From Caldivirga sp. MU80 (GTDB lineage: Archaea; Thermoproteota; Thermoprotei; Thermoproteales; Thermocladiaceae): 41,065 nt of DNA. Both the position numbers and the translations under genes were made by a program. The DNA lies in assembly GCF_001663375.1 (NCBI RefSeq), contig NZ_LCTF01000024.1, positions 1-41,065 on the forward strand, in the 5' to 3' direction. This document shows positions 6,995 to 16,026 of this stretch, one piece after another (the first letter of the stretch is position 1; every line of letters starts with the position of its first letter). Under the pieces are notes generated by a model that saw only the letters and a list, made by a program, of their open reading frames with translations, ran no database searches and had not been told where the DNA came from.

Positions 6995-8221
6995 ATGGAT
7001 CCGGTTAATGGCTATCTGAAGGAGTCGGTTAGGGGGTTGAGGGGTGAGGATGCTTTCACGTACCTGGCTAAGGCCCGTGAGGTTTCTGAGAGGAAGGGTA
7101 TTAAGGTTATTTCCTTTGGCATTGGGCAGCCTGACTTACCCACCTTCAGCAACATTGTTGAGGCGGCTAAGGTGGCCCTGGATAGGGGTTTAACGGGCTA
7201 CACTGAGACTGAGGGGATTAGGGAGCTTAGGGAGGCCATTGCGGATTACTTGAACCAGAGGTACCACGCAGGTGTGAAGCCCAATGAAGTCATAGTGACC
7301 ACGGGTACTAAGACAGCCATATTCCTAGCTATGGCATCCTACATTAGGCCAGGTGATGAGGTCATAATACCAGACCCAACGTACCCAGCATACCCTGAGT
7401 TAACAAAGTTCTTCGGTGGTAAGCCGGTCTACGTGCCCTTAACCTTCAACCCTGAGGATGGTTTCAGACTTAACCTTAAGGCCATTGAGGGCGCCGTCTC
7501 AGATAGGACGAGGGCAATAGTGCTGAATAATCCGCATAACCCAACAGGCGCCGTGTTTAGGCCTAGTGAGGTTTCCAGGCTACTTGAGGTGGCTAAAGAC
7601 CACGGGCTGCTGGTCATTGTTGACGAGATTTACGACAACTTCCTCTACGAGGAAGGCGTATTCAAGGGTATCCTAGAGCTTGAACCAGACTGGAGGAGGT
7701 ACATCATATACACCAATGGCTTCAGCAAAACCTTCTCAATGACTGGGTGGAGGCTGGGTTACCTAGTGGCCAGTGGTGAGGTTATTGAACCTCTAAGGAG
7801 GCTCGCGGCGAACACGTACAGCTGCCCACCAAGCATAGCCCAGTGGGCTGGTGTTGAGGCACTTAGAAATGAGGCCTCCTGGAGGGCCTCAAAGGCAATG
7901 ATTGAGCTGTTTAAGAGGAGGCGCGACGTCATGTATAATGAGCTTAGGAGGATCCCTGGGTTTGAGGTTTGGAGGAGCGAGGGGGCATTCTACATGTATC
8001 CCAGAGTTAAGGGGGTCCTAGATAAACTTAACATGAGTGTTGAGGAATTCGCAAACTGGCTGCTTGAGGAGCACGGTGTAGTTATCCTACCCGGCACAGC
8101 CTTCTCGGAGTCAACCATGGGTAAGGAGTACGTTAGGTTAAGCTTCGCTCTCGACGAAAAACTGATAATAGAGGGGTTGGGGAGGGTTAGAGAGGCTATT
8201 GAAAATTTTAAACAGCAGTAA
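6995..8221 (+). CDS. PLP-dependent aminotransferase, class I (aspartate aminotransferase-like)
   Basis: A fold-type I aminotransferase of 408 residues transferring amino groups between an amino acid and a 2-oxo acid. Recognisable sites: SFGIGQPDLPT near 40-50, NNPHNPTG with Asn182, VDEIYDN with Asp210 and Tyr213, and the PLP-binding Lys245 in NGFSKTFSMTGWRLG. VRLSFAL near the end holds the carboxylate-binding Arg. ATG 6995 is preferred over TTG 6989; A/T-rich TATTTATTTATA lies about 30 bases upstream. It is a single gene. The substrate (aspartate, aromatic or alanine) cannot be decided from sequence alone. Confidence 0.92.
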   Translation: MDPVNGYLKESVRGLRGEDAFTYLAKAREVSERKGIKVISFGIGQPDLPTFSNIVEAAKVALDRGLTGYTETEGIRELREAIADYLNQRYHAGVKPNEVIVTTGTKTAIFLAMASYIRPGDEVIIPDPTYPAYPELTKFFGGKPVYVPLTFNPEDGFRLNLKAIEGAVSDRTRAIVLNNPHNPTGAVFRPSEVSRLLEVAKDHGLLVIVDEIYDNFLYEEGVFKGILELEPDWRRYIIYTNGFSKTFSMTGWRLGYLVASGEVIEPLRRLAANTYSCPPSIAQWAGVEALRNEASWRASKAMIELFKRRRDVMYNELRRIPGFEVWRSEGAFYMYPRVKGVLDKLNMSVEEFANWLLEEHGVVILPGTAFSESTMGKEYVRLSFALDEKLIIEGLGRVREAIENFKQQ

Positions 8222-8567
8222 ATTAATTATTATATACAATATTTATATAAGTAAACTGAATGACACATGGTGTTGGCTTAGTGGCCATACCAGTAGCGGC
8301 ATGTATACGATTCGAAAACAAACCTAGGGCAAAATGAGGGTAAGGTTAAAACTGAGGAATGCTTGCTAGCTAATATGTAGCATGCCTGCATTTAAGTAGG
8401 TTTGTTAAACGAGTCCCCTGTATAGGTTACTGTACCTATGAAACTCCTGATCTTAACCTCATGCATCCTTAATGTCCATGAGTATATCGGTATTTTAATT
8501 AAGCATGCCGTGCATGTAAAACCTTTAGTGACCTAACTGGGATATTTCTACGGTGCCCTTTTTCAAT
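8222..8567. other. Intergenic region, 346 bases, with promoter-like sequence and weak hairpins
   Basis: It begins with A/T-rich TTATATACAATATTTATATA (8230-8249), a good TATA candidate that drives no recognised gene. Weak hairpins are possible at 8358-8392 (AATGC/GCATT and GCTA/TAGC) and 8422-8439 (ATAGGT/ACCTAT). No RNA gene was recognised. Confidence 0.5.
8260..8337 (+). CDS. Possible 25-residue leaderless small ORF
   Basis: ATG 8260 follows a strong TATA-like run by about 15-25 bases and opens a 25-codon frame (MTHGVGLVAIPVAACIRF...). The protein is not recognised. It could be a small peptide, a gene remnant or chance; only promoter spacing supports it. Confidence 0.2.
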   Translation: MTHGVGLVAIPVAACIRFENKPRAK

Positions 8568-9434
8568 TCACTGCCCTGGCTTTCCCCGCGTGAACCAGGA
8601 GAGAGGCAGAATGATGGGTCTAATTGGTTTGCTACTAGCTAACTCACCCTGTGACCTAGCTAGCAATGCATCATCGCTCATAGGCCTAATCCTCTCAGCC
8701 ATCTTAACCAACTCCACCAACCTGCCCCTGCACCTTGGGCATGTTTTAAGTTGGCCAGTACCCACGTAGTCTATCCAGCATCTCCTACACCTGAAGATAC
8801 CCATAACGGCATCTGCATCGGTTACGCTAAGGGTGCATAGTTGCCTAAACCCAGTCACCACAACCCCAAGTATGGCAGGCGCCATCCTCCTAAACGATCT
8901 CTTAAACCTTAGGATTGAGTCCACGTCAGCCTCTACTATGATGTCACCACTGTAGCCAGTTGCATAGGTCCTGTTAACCACCTCCATTAAGCTAGCCGCA
9001 TCACCACTTAACTTAACCAGTAGCACATTGCCCTTCGTTGGATCTGTGGTGTAATTCTTAATGACGGGTATTAGCCCTCCGCCACTGAATAGGTTTGCAT
9101 CATCGATAACACCACCCCCACCTGCAATTATAGGTGTCGTAGCTTGTTCACCGAGTTCCCTTAAATCGCTTGAGTAGACGAATGGCCTTAGGCCCGTGTT
9201 TAGCTTAACCGTGGCCATCGCCGTGGAGGCGCATATGGATAGGCTGATCAACTGCATGGCCTGGTTTAAGGTGCTTAACTGGTCATCGTTAACGTAGGCT
9301 ACTGCCTCACCGGCTGTGACGATTACTCCATCGTCGACGGCGGCTATTGGCTTAACGCCACGGTTCATCATTAACCTTAGCGCCGAGTTCACGCAGACCC
9401 CTACCCTGCAATGTTCAATTACAAGCGCCTTCAC
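8568..9434 (-). CDS. Unrecognised protein with C-terminal zinc ribbon
   Basis: 288 residues. The first ~190 look like a mixed alpha/beta domain, with a glycine-rich stretch AGGGGVIDD near 104-112. A zinc ribbon follows with CRRC at 216-219 and CPRC at 232-235, then a basic tail. No family was recognised; the ribbon suggests nucleic-acid or protein binding. Start: GTG 9434, about 20 bases from a TATA box shared with the divergent protease gene at 9484, which may mean joint regulation. No membrane segment is seen. Confidence 0.7.
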   Translation of the reverse strand: MKALVIEHCRVGVCVNSALRLMMNRGVKPIAAVDDGVIVTAGEAVAYVNDDQLSTLNQAMQLISLSICASTAMATVKLNTGLRPFVYSSDLRELGEQATTPIIAGGGGVIDDANLFSGGGLIPVIKNYTTDPTKGNVLLVKLSGDAASLMEVVNRTYATGYSGDIIVEADVDSILRFKRSFRRMAPAILGVVVTGFRQLCTLSVTDADAVMGIFRCRRCWIDYVGTGQLKTCPRCRGRLVELVKMAERIRPMSDDALLARSQGELASSKPIRPIILPLSWFTRGKPGQ

Positions 9435-9448
9435 GGCTGCGCCCCGGC

Positions 9449-9461
9449 GGTATTTTTATAA
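9449..9461. promoter_or_regulatory. Shared divergent promoter
   Basis: GGTATTTTTATAAG contains TATA-like sequence readable on both strands. It lies 17-27 bases before the GTG at 9434 (minus strand) and 24-34 before the ATG at 9484 (plus strand), with no other candidate in the 49-base gap. Confidence 0.55.
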
Positions 9462-9483
9462 GCCTATTCACGGCGCATTAACC

Positions 9484-10353
9484 ATGCCTAATGAGGCTGA
9501 TTTTAAGCCATACTTCATAATACCCCCATTGGCCTCAATGTTAATGGGCGCCCTAGTGACCTTTGGCCTAACGACGAAGCACGCTTACATACCTACCCCA
9601 AGCCCCGTGATAAGTAGCAGTAACACTGTGTCAGCCGGCTTCTACAACACAATGGTTATACTACTAATGGCCCTAGTGGGCCTAGTGGTGGTTTACCTAT
9701 TGATTAGGTATGCTAAGTTCAGGGCCTTCGCCGTCTTCAAGGACGCCATGATACTGTTCTTAATATACACCCTAGTCACCTTCTACATTTACGAGTACGC
9801 AACCTACTACAACATATACCCACTCCTGCTCGTGGTAACCTTCTACCCGCTCAGCATAGGCCTAACGGCGCTGCTGGGCTACTTCTCACTATACAGCAAT
9901 AGCCAGGTTCTCAGGGGGGTTGGCATAGTGTCCTACAGCGCCATGGCGGGTTCCCTCCTGGCCACAAGCCTACCCCCAGTCACGGCGGCAATGGTGCCCA
10001 TATTCCTAGCCGTCTACGACGCATTCATGGTTTACAAGGGGTTGTTGGGTAGGTTGGCGGAGTCCATGAAGGGTACGGTTGGGAGAAGCCTGCTAAGGGG
10101 CCTTGTGCTTGACCTAAGGGACACGGCCATAGGCGTGGGGGACTTGGTGGTCTACTCCCTAATGTCAAGCTTCGTCGTATCCCTAGCCGGGGAGGCAATG
10201 GTAATGATACTCATTATACTCGTCCTAGGGGTCCTGTTAGGCTTCTACGTAACCTATAGGCTACTCTTACCCTTCAGGGGTTATGCACCCGCCCTGCCCT
10301 TACCCGTCCTGTTGGGCTTCGTCCCAGTGATAATACTCCTACATGCGGTTTAA
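9484..10353 (+). CDS. Presenilin-like intramembrane aspartyl protease (A22 family homologue)
   Basis: A 289-residue polytopic membrane protein with about nine hydrophobic segments. All three diagnostic motifs of presenilin and signal-peptide-peptidase proteases are present and in order: YD with Asp179 (FLAVYDAF), GxGD with Asp220 (IGVGDLVVYS) and PALP at 269-272. These proteins cut substrates within the membrane; archaeal homologues are known, though natural substrates are mostly unknown. Start ATG 9484 matches a TATA box about 25 bases upstream and removes an upstream frame that only overlaps the divergent gene. A glutamate-rich cytosolic loop is absent. Assignment is strong; physiological target unknown. 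Confidence 0.88.
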   Translation: MPNEADFKPYFIIPPLASMLMGALVTFGLTTKHAYIPTPSPVISSSNTVSAGFYNTMVILLMALVGLVVVYLLIRYAKFRAFAVFKDAMILFLIYTLVTFYIYEYATYYNIYPLLLVVTFYPLSIGLTALLGYFSLYSNSQVLRGVGIVSYSAMAGSLLATSLPPVTAAMVPIFLAVYDAFMVYKGLLGRLAESMKGTVGRSLLRGLVLDLRDTAIGVGDLVVYSLMSSFVVSLAGEAMVMILIILVLGVLLGFYVTYRLLLPFRGYAPALPLPVLLGFVPVIILLHAV

Positions 10354-10452
10354 CGTGGAGAAGGGATTTGGAAAAAGCCCCAGCCCCCTTTATCCTAAAC
10401 CAGGCTAGACTACGGCCGCTAATCAGCCTACCGCCCCAGGCTTTTATAAGCG

Positions 10453-12129
10453 TTACCTCAATCCTGCGACGGCGGGCTTAACAACATCCTCATCTATTCT
10501 TATCAAGGCGCCACCATTAACCTCAATTTCACTGCCGTTAACCCTAACGGAGCCGTTAACCCCCACAGCCTCAATACCCTTAACCAGGACACCATGGCCA
10601 CTGGGTGACCTGTAACCCTTAATCACTATTCTTGAACCCTCCGAGTAGGCTACCATGTTCAACGCACCACCCATTGGACCTACGTAGACTAATTGAACCC
10701 TACCCTTGGTTATTGTCGCAGGCTGGTAATGCGCCTTAAAAGCCCCCTCAACGTCGTAGCCTGTAGCCTTAACCCAAACCCTATTACCGTAAGCCGCCTT
10801 AAGCACGTTGATAATCATGTTCAATGCATCGGCGTCACCCTCCCTCAAGTAGATTAGGCTTAGGCACCTGGCCACGGCCTCATACTCACCCCACCTGCCC
10901 CCCTCAACCATCCTGTAGCCCATTAAGCAAGCCCGCTTGGCCATATCGTAGAGCTTATCATCACCCAGGTACATGGATGCCTTCAGGGCTAGCCTACTGC
11001 TCAGTAGGCTGTAACCCCTGTAGGGTGGGTACCTATCATCCTCACCCTCACCCATGTGCTCCCTTGAGTATAGGCTGTAGTACAAGTAGCCATCACCCCT
11101 CTGGAACTTATCCGCCAGTTTAATTATTGCCTTAACCCCACTTAGGGCGTGGCTAAGGCAACTGCCGCATAGGCCCCTAATGTGGGCCTCGGCGAAGGAT
11201 AGGACCGCCATTAGGTGAGTGTTAAGGACCATTAGGTTCTCCCAACCCTGGGGATCCGTGGACAGGAAGTGCCTACTACCCCACCTAAACCACCTCATCC
11301 CACCCCCGAGGTCTATGTAGCCTAGGCAGTTGGGTGGTTGGGTTAGGTAGCATTCAAGGGCCTTGAGAGCGCCGTCCAGGTACCTTGAATCCCCTGTGAG
11401 TTCAAAACCCCTGAGAAGGGTGTTGAAGATGTAGGATTGCTGAGGTGACCCGTAAACGTCCCTAGCCTTGGCGGCGGTTATGTAGGGTATCTTGACGCCA
11501 CCGTGCTCATTCATGAGGCTGAGCAGTTCCTCATAGGCCATGGTTAACACGTCTAGGTAGGCTGGGTTACCCTCCTCAACCCAACCAGCCAGTGATGGGT
11601 TGACCACGTCACCCCTAGCCCAATAGTAGGCTTGGTTGGGCTTTATGAAGCTGGGTAATTCACCCTCCTTAACGTAGCCTGCCCTAACCATGGCCCATAT
11701 TAAGCCATCCTCGAAGAACCCTCCCTGGATCAGTGGCAGCGGTTTAGGTAATCTGCCAAGCACGTCACCTAGGTCGTTTAAATCCTTGGTTAGGGCTATG
11801 ACTGAGTCACAGTAGTCACCCTCACCACTGGTCACCACCTCAATTTGATTACCGTAAACCTTAACATTGACGTTAGCCTCCTTAACCATGAATGGCCCAA
11901 CTTCACTTAACCCATAGCAGTAGGCTGTTATAGGCCTCACCGCGCATTCAGCATCCAACTTGGCGTTAACCCTAATAGTACTTAAGCCTCCTGGTGCGTG
12001 TGTGATTAGGTATGTGTTTCCGCTCCAGGGGCTTTGAAGAACCCTAAGCGAGTAGCCGTCGCCAATGCAGGTTGAGAGCAACCCAACTCCAGTGCACTTG
12101 AGTCCGCTTAGGCTTAAGGCGCAGCCCAC
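10453..12129 (-). CDS. Unrecognised protein, probable all-helical toroid fold
   Basis: 558 residues with about ten cysteines, no signal peptide and no membrane segment. Residues ~180-450 hold repeated amphipathic helices with aromatic and acidic residues at the ends (for example GGMRWFRWGSRHF, YPPYRGYSLLSSRLALKAS). This is the pattern of (alpha/alpha) barrel proteins such as glycoside epimerases, lyases and hydrolases. The C-terminal ~90 residues are beta-rich. A link to sugar or uronic-acid metabolism would fit the glycosidases in the window but is inference. Start GTG 12129 lies about 25 bases from TATA-like TTTAAAAG (12149-12156). Confidence 0.65.
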   Translation of the reverse strand: MGCALSLSGLKCTGVGLLSTCIGDGYSLRVLQSPWSGNTYLITHAPGGLSTIRVNAKLDAECAVRPITAYCYGLSEVGPFMVKEANVNVKVYGNQIEVVTSGEGDYCDSVIALTKDLNDLGDVLGRLPKPLPLIQGGFFEDGLIWAMVRAGYVKEGELPSFIKPNQAYYWARGDVVNPSLAGWVEEGNPAYLDVLTMAYEELLSLMNEHGGVKIPYITAAKARDVYGSPQQSYIFNTLLRGFELTGDSRYLDGALKALECYLTQPPNCLGYIDLGGGMRWFRWGSRHFLSTDPQGWENLMVLNTHLMAVLSFAEAHIRGLCGSCLSHALSGVKAIIKLADKFQRGDGYLYYSLYSREHMGEGEDDRYPPYRGYSLLSSRLALKASMYLGDDKLYDMAKRACLMGYRMVEGGRWGEYEAVARCLSLIYLREGDADALNMIINVLKAAYGNRVWVKATGYDVEGAFKAHYQPATITKGRVQLVYVGPMGGALNMVAYSEGSRIVIKGYRSPSGHGVLVKGIEAVGVNGSVRVNGSEIEVNGGALIRIDEDVVKPAVAGLR

Positions 12130-12211
12130 TAAGGATGGGTTCAGCTGCCTTTTAAACCACTACTGGTCACCCACGCTAGGTTTAATTAACCCAAGCCCTG
12201 CGTAACCTAAC

Positions 12212-13180
12212 GTGGGTCTTGAGGATTTAAGGGCGCTTGGGGCGATCATTAAGGCTAAGTTGGCTAATAGGCCACTGGCCCTGTGTGACATTGGGGATGC
12301 TGATGGCTTAACAAGCGCCTCACTATTCCTAATCAAGTACCCCAACGGTGTGGTGGTCTTCGCACCTCCAGGCAAGGTACAGAGGGGTAGGTTATACAGG
12401 CTATTCACCTGGGACTTCGTCGCCGACCTACCCTGCCCAGGTAAGGCTATAATCAGGGCTGATCACCATGAGACGAATAAGCCCTGCGCTAAGCTCGAGT
12501 ACTACGACCCGGAAGCCCCATGCTCAGCTTTACTAGCCATGAGGGCCCTCAACCTAGCAGGTAACCCAATAGCAGAATCCCTAGTTAAGGTGGCCATTGA
12601 AACCGATACGGCTAGGATAAGCAGTGAGGAGGCTAGGCAAGTGGACATGTTGGCTAGGTTTTCAAGATATGGGGAGAAGGTGAGGGCTGCGTCTATGCTT
12701 GCTAAGACGGGGCTTGAGGCCCTCAAAACACCATACGTTAAGGGTATTGTTGACAGGGGGATTAGGTCATGGGAGGTTATGCTTAAGGTTGCTGATGCCC
12801 TCGGTGTTGATAAGGTTATTAACGCCTACTTCAACGTTAAATTGGGCATATCCTACAGGCAATTGACCATTGAACTCCAGCGTAGGGGGGCGTCAATGGT
12901 TAACCTACTGGTTAGACTAGGCTACAGGACGTTTAGGTACTACTGCGGCGCAGACCCATCAAGCGGCTTCGACTGCACTAAGGTGGCCACAGCCCTAGGC
13001 GGTGGTGGGCACTCCTATGCAGCTGGCGCCCAGTTTAAGGCACCGTTAACGAGACCCATGAAGGGGGTTGAGACCTTCATCAACGCCCTAAGGGCCAACC
13101 TTAACCTAAACGGCGTGGAGCTGTTAATGGTTACCAAAGACACCAATGGGTTCAGCGTTAGGCGTGTGCAAGTGGCGTGA
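12212..13180 (+). CDS. DHH-family phosphoesterase
   Basis: 322 residues with the metal-binding motifs of DHH/DHHA1 phosphoesterases: DIGDADG (Asp26, Asp29, Asp31), ADHHETN (Asp84-His85-His86), ETDTARIS (Asp132) and the C-terminal DHHA1 signature GGGGHSYAAG (263-272). Relatives hydrolyse phosphodiester bonds in nano-RNAs, single-stranded DNA or cyclic dinucleotides; which one applies here is unknown. Archaeal members of this form are often annotated as RecJ-like. Start GTG 12212, about 25 bases after TATA-like GGTTTAATTAACC. The next gene (13249) follows after 68 bases and may be co-transcribed. Confidence 0.85.
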   Translation: MGLEDLRALGAIIKAKLANRPLALCDIGDADGLTSASLFLIKYPNGVVVFAPPGKVQRGRLYRLFTWDFVADLPCPGKAIIRADHHETNKPCAKLEYYDPEAPCSALLAMRALNLAGNPIAESLVKVAIETDTARISSEEARQVDMLARFSRYGEKVRAASMLAKTGLEALKTPYVKGIVDRGIRSWEVMLKVADALGVDKVINAYFNVKLGISYRQLTIELQRRGASMVNLLVRLGYRTFRYYCGADPSSGFDCTKVATALGGGGHSYAAGAQFKAPLTRPMKGVETFINALRANLNLNGVELLMVTKDTNGFSVRRVQVA

Positions 13181-13248
13181 GGGTTAGTTAGAAAAGGTTA
13201 TGCATTGGACGTGCTAAGGGTTAAATCCCAGGACCCTACGTTGGGCTC

Positions 13249-13536
13249 GTGGAGTTGGACAGTGAGGAGTTGGCGGTTTTAATTCACCTTAAGAGGGCTA
13301 ACGTGGATTATGGCAAGTCAATAGCGTTAAACACCGGTATACCGCTGGAGAGGGTTTTGATGATCCTTGATAGGCTAGAGGACATGGGGCTTGTTGAGAG
13401 GGTTAGGGGTGGTAAGACGCTTAAGAGGAGTATGGCCAGGTTTAAACTCAGCAGTGAGGTTAGGAAGCACCACGTGTACTACAGGTTGAGTAGAAGGGGT
13501 GAATTGCTGGTCAGGGGTATTAGGAGAGGGCAGTAA
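13249..13536 (+). CDS. Small winged-helix protein (DUF2250-like)
   Basis: 95 residues. The N-terminal 55 fit a winged helix-turn-helix (ALNTGIPLERVLMILDRLEDMGLVERV). The end HHVYYRLSRRGELLVRGI resembles the archaeal DUF2250 family. Probably a DNA-binding regulator. It lies just downstream of the DHH phosphoesterase gene in the same direction. Start GTG 13249. Confidence 0.65.
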   Translation: MELDSEELAVLIHLKRANVDYGKSIALNTGIPLERVLMILDRLEDMGLVERVRGGKTLKRSMARFKLSSEVRKHHVYYRLSRRGELLVRGIRRGQ

Positions 13537-13633
13537 TACGCAATGGTGGGTTAAGCTAACCCTACCTAATTAGGTTTATTCATATTGCTGGTTAGTTCAT
13601 GGGCCTTTAAGGTTGCGTTGAAGGTGATGCAGC

Positions 13634-14038
13634 TTAGGGTATTAAAATGACTTTAACCCTCCCATCCTCAATCGCAACCCCAATTAGGCTTAGGCCGCTG
13701 GCCTCATCGCTAATCCTCTCTATTAGGCTTATTGACTTGTTTAGGGCGTCTAGGATTACCTTAAGCCTATTCCTGATGCTACTCATGATTGAGCTGAGTT
13801 CGGTGGTTGGTGGAATCACGTGGACGTCAATGGTGTAGTTGAAGTAGGTGAACCTAACGTACTCGTAATAACCCCCACCACCCCTAGCCATCAGCCTCCT
13901 CTCACCCCTAGCCTGTCTCTGCAACGACGCCAATGTGGATTCTATACTGGATAAGACATCCTTCAACGCATCTACATCACTCTTAATGTCACTCAACGCC
14001 GTCTTGGCGTTGTAAAACTTCATGAATTCGACCGGCAT
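13634..14038 (-). CDS. Unrecognised coiled-coil protein
   Basis: 134 residues. Heptad-like helices occupy about 10-45 and 80-115 (IKSDVDALKDVLSSIESTLA; SIRNRLKVILDALNKSISLI), with a short glycine- and tyrosine-rich segment between. No membrane segment or known domain. Start ATG 14038 lies 27 bases from TATA-like CTTATATAAG (14065-14074). It follows rpl37ae on the same strand with its own promoter. Confidence 0.65.
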   Translation of the reverse strand: MPVEFMKFYNAKTALSDIKSDVDALKDVLSSIESTLASLQRQARGERRLMARGGGGYYEYVRFTYFNYTIDVHVIPPTTELSSIMSSIRNRLKVILDALNKSISLIERISDEASGLSLIGVAIEDGRVKVILIP

Positions 14039-14104
14039 CTCAACTTAACCAACACTCAACTACTTATATAAGCATTCACCCAGCAGCGGCTCATCGGCCG
14101 CTCA

Positions 14105-14425
14105 TCATTGAGTAACCCTCTGCCTAGCCGCCTCCCTCATAGCTTGCCTCTGCCTTTCAGGGGCCCTAAGTTCCTCGGGGGTTATGGTCCTACCCATGAT
14201 GGTCTGAGGCACGTATGCACCACCGGCGAAGGTGAAGCCGCACCTTGGACACTGCCAAATACCGAAGGCAAGTCTCCTCAACCTAACAAGCGACCTGCAT
14301 TGCGGGCACCTATGAAGCCCCCTCTGCTTAACCTCAATCTGAAGCACCTTCCTCCTAACACCCATCCCATACCTAGCCCCAAACCTACCAGTTGGCCCAA
14401 CTATCTTAGTGTGGCTAAACGGCAC
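14105..14425 (-). CDS. rpl37ae: 50S ribosomal protein L37Ae (L43e)
   Basis: 106 residues. The start TKIVGPTGRFGARYGMGVRR and the zinc ribbon CPQC (40-43) and CPRC (59-62), followed by TFAGGAYVP, are characteristic of archaeal/eukaryotic L37Ae, a zinc-binding protein of the large subunit. The C-terminal basic tail past residue 70 is longer than in many homologues. Start GTG 14425, about 25 bases from TATA-like TTTTTAAATG. Confidence 0.93.
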   Translation of the reverse strand: MPFSHTKIVGPTGRFGARYGMGVRRKVLQIEVKQRGLHRCPQCRSLVRLRRLAFGIWQCPRCGFTFAGGAYVPQTIMGRTITPEELRAPERQRQAMREAARQRVTQ

Positions 14426-14500
14426 GACACATCAAGGAGACTGGCATTTAAAAACTTTACCATGATAACCTTCTAAATACCCTCAGCCGTTGGTTTGGGT

Positions 14501-15352
14501 ATGGAGTACAGGGTGTTTGGGAGGAGTGGTGTTAAGGTCTCGGCCGTGGGCATGGGGACGTACTACGACCCGGTTTGGATAGTGTTATCAAGGCTGGGCA
14601 TATTAAGGTCCAGGAGGCTTAAGGTGCAGGCGCTTAGGCTGGGTTTGGAGAACGGCATCAACCTAATAGACACGGCCGAGATTTACGGTAGTGAGCCCAT
14701 TGTGGCTGAGGCCATTAGGGGCTTTAATAGGGATGAATTGTTCATAGCCACTAAGGTATGGCCAACACACCTTAAATATAACTCAGTGATTAAGGCTGCT
14801 AGGAATAGCGCAAGGAGACTTGGGGTCAGGTACATTGACCTTTACCAGGTCCATTTCCCGAACAGGAGGGTGCCTATTACAGAAACCATGAGGGCCATGG
14901 AGCATCTGGTGGATGAAGGCTTAATAAGGTTCATAGGGCTGAGCAACTTTAACCTAAACCAGGTTATTGAGGCTCAGAGAGCCTTGAAGAAGTACGAGGT
15001 GGTTTCCCTCCAAATGCCCTACAGCCTAATCGATAGGAGGATTGAGGCGGATATAATACCCTATGCCAAGAGAGAGAACCTAGCCATACTATGCTACTAC
15101 CCACTTGGCCATGGAAGGTTAATCAGGGAGTTCCCAAGGGACCTGGTCGAAATGGTAAGCAGGAACCATGGGCCAAGGACGCCTGCTCAAATAGCCCTGA
15201 ATTGGATAATAACAAAGCATGAAAACGCCTTCCCAATACCAAGGGCATCAAACCCAATGCACGTTAGGGAGAACCTTGGGGCAGTTGGCTGGAGGCTCAG
15301 TGACGAGGAGGTTAAGGCCATTGAGGAGAGGGTTAAGGCAAGGTTCAGATGA
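14501..15352 (+). CDS. Aldo/keto reductase
   Basis: 283 residues, full length for the family of NAD(P)H-dependent TIM-barrel oxidoreductases. Catalytic residues are in their expected motifs: Asp57 and Tyr62 in IDTAEIYGSE, Lys85 in ATKVW and His118 in YQVHFPN. LIRFIGLSNFN (about 139-149) is the conserved strand. ATG 14501 is preferred over the TTG 14495 two codons upstream. The neighbouring genes do not suggest a substrate. Confidence 0.92.
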   Translation: MEYRVFGRSGVKVSAVGMGTYYDPVWIVLSRLGILRSRRLKVQALRLGLENGINLIDTAEIYGSEPIVAEAIRGFNRDELFIATKVWPTHLKYNSVIKAARNSARRLGVRYIDLYQVHFPNRRVPITETMRAMEHLVDEGLIRFIGLSNFNLNQVIEAQRALKKYEVVSLQMPYSLIDRRIEADIIPYAKRENLAILCYYPLGHGRLIREFPRDLVEMVSRNHGPRTPAQIALNWIITKHENAFPIPRASNPMHVRENLGAVGWRLSDEEVKAIEERVKARFR

Positions 15353-15637
15353 CGCTTACTAAGGGCCACTGGGCATAGTACACATGGGCAGGTACACGCT
15401 TGCTAAGGTTAGCGACTCTAAGCAAGAGCCTTTAGGCATAGGGGGCTTCTAGATATGCCGTGAGGATTGGTGTTTTAGGTGCTGCTGGGCTTCATGGGTT
15501 GTTTTATAGTGGGGTTTAGGAGGAAATTAAGTGGGATAAGCGTGGGTTAAACTCACAGACCTCACCTACCATTCCTCACCTCACTCAAGACCAGAAAAAC
15601 CGCAACAGGAAAACCCAATAATAAGGGAGAAGGCTGG
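15353..15637. other. Intergenic region with a possible gene remnant
   Basis: 285 bases without a convincing gene. A 19-codon frame at 15460-15519 reads VRIGVLGAAGLHGLFYSGV and ends at TAG. The GxxGxxG pattern resembles the start of a Rossmann-fold dehydrogenase, so this may be a decayed fragment. No tRNA or box C/D pattern was identified. Confidence 0.35.
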
Positions 15638-15937
15638 CTAACGCTGGGTCACCCTGCTTACCTTGTACTCTATTGTCTCGCTCTTATCCCTCCTATCATC
15701 AATCCTAATTACCGTGACAATCCTCTTCACGCCCAGTTTAACAAGTTCGTTGTGGATTTCATCTATGAGTTCACCAATTTCCCTTAGGGATGGCACCTCG
15801 ATGACTGTTCCCATGGCGCATACCTGGTACTTATAACCCCTCTTTGCTATCACTGATACAGCCTGCTTAACCAAGTCACCAACGCTCGTTGAACCAGTCC
15901 CTATTGGGTCAACCGCAACCTCAATTATCACAGCCAT
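15638..15937 (-). CDS. MTH1187/YkoF-type thiamine-binding family protein
   Basis: 99 residues from the inner ATG 15937. The start AVIIEVAVDPIGTGSTSVGDLV and the segment GTVIEVPSLREIGELIDEIH fit the small MTH1187 family (formerly DUF77), whose members form ferredoxin-like oligomers and are reported to bind thiamine-type ligands. The longer frame to 15985 adds 16 residues. ATG 15937 is chosen because TATA-like ATTTAAATCC lies about 25 bases upstream and the product then has the family's usual length. Confidence 0.8.
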   Translation of the reverse strand: MAVIIEVAVDPIGTGSTSVGDLVKQAVSVIAKRGYKYQVCAMGTVIEVPSLREIGELIDEIHNELVKLGVKRIVTVIRIDDRRDKSETIEYKVSRVTQR

Positions 15938-16026
15938 AAAGCATTCACAGGCTTTGGATTTAAATTGATTACCATCATAAACCATGTGGGGTTAAGTTTT
16001 AAACCACCACCCGGCATGGTTCATTG

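Noticed and set aside
13200-13250. tRNA gene near GGTTAAATCCC
   Set aside because: A T-loop-like GGTTAAATCC appears, but no cloverleaf or acceptor stem can be formed around it.
15460-15519. Functional Rossmann-fold gene
   Set aside because: Only 19 codons are open before TAG and nothing downstream continues the fold; at most a remnant.
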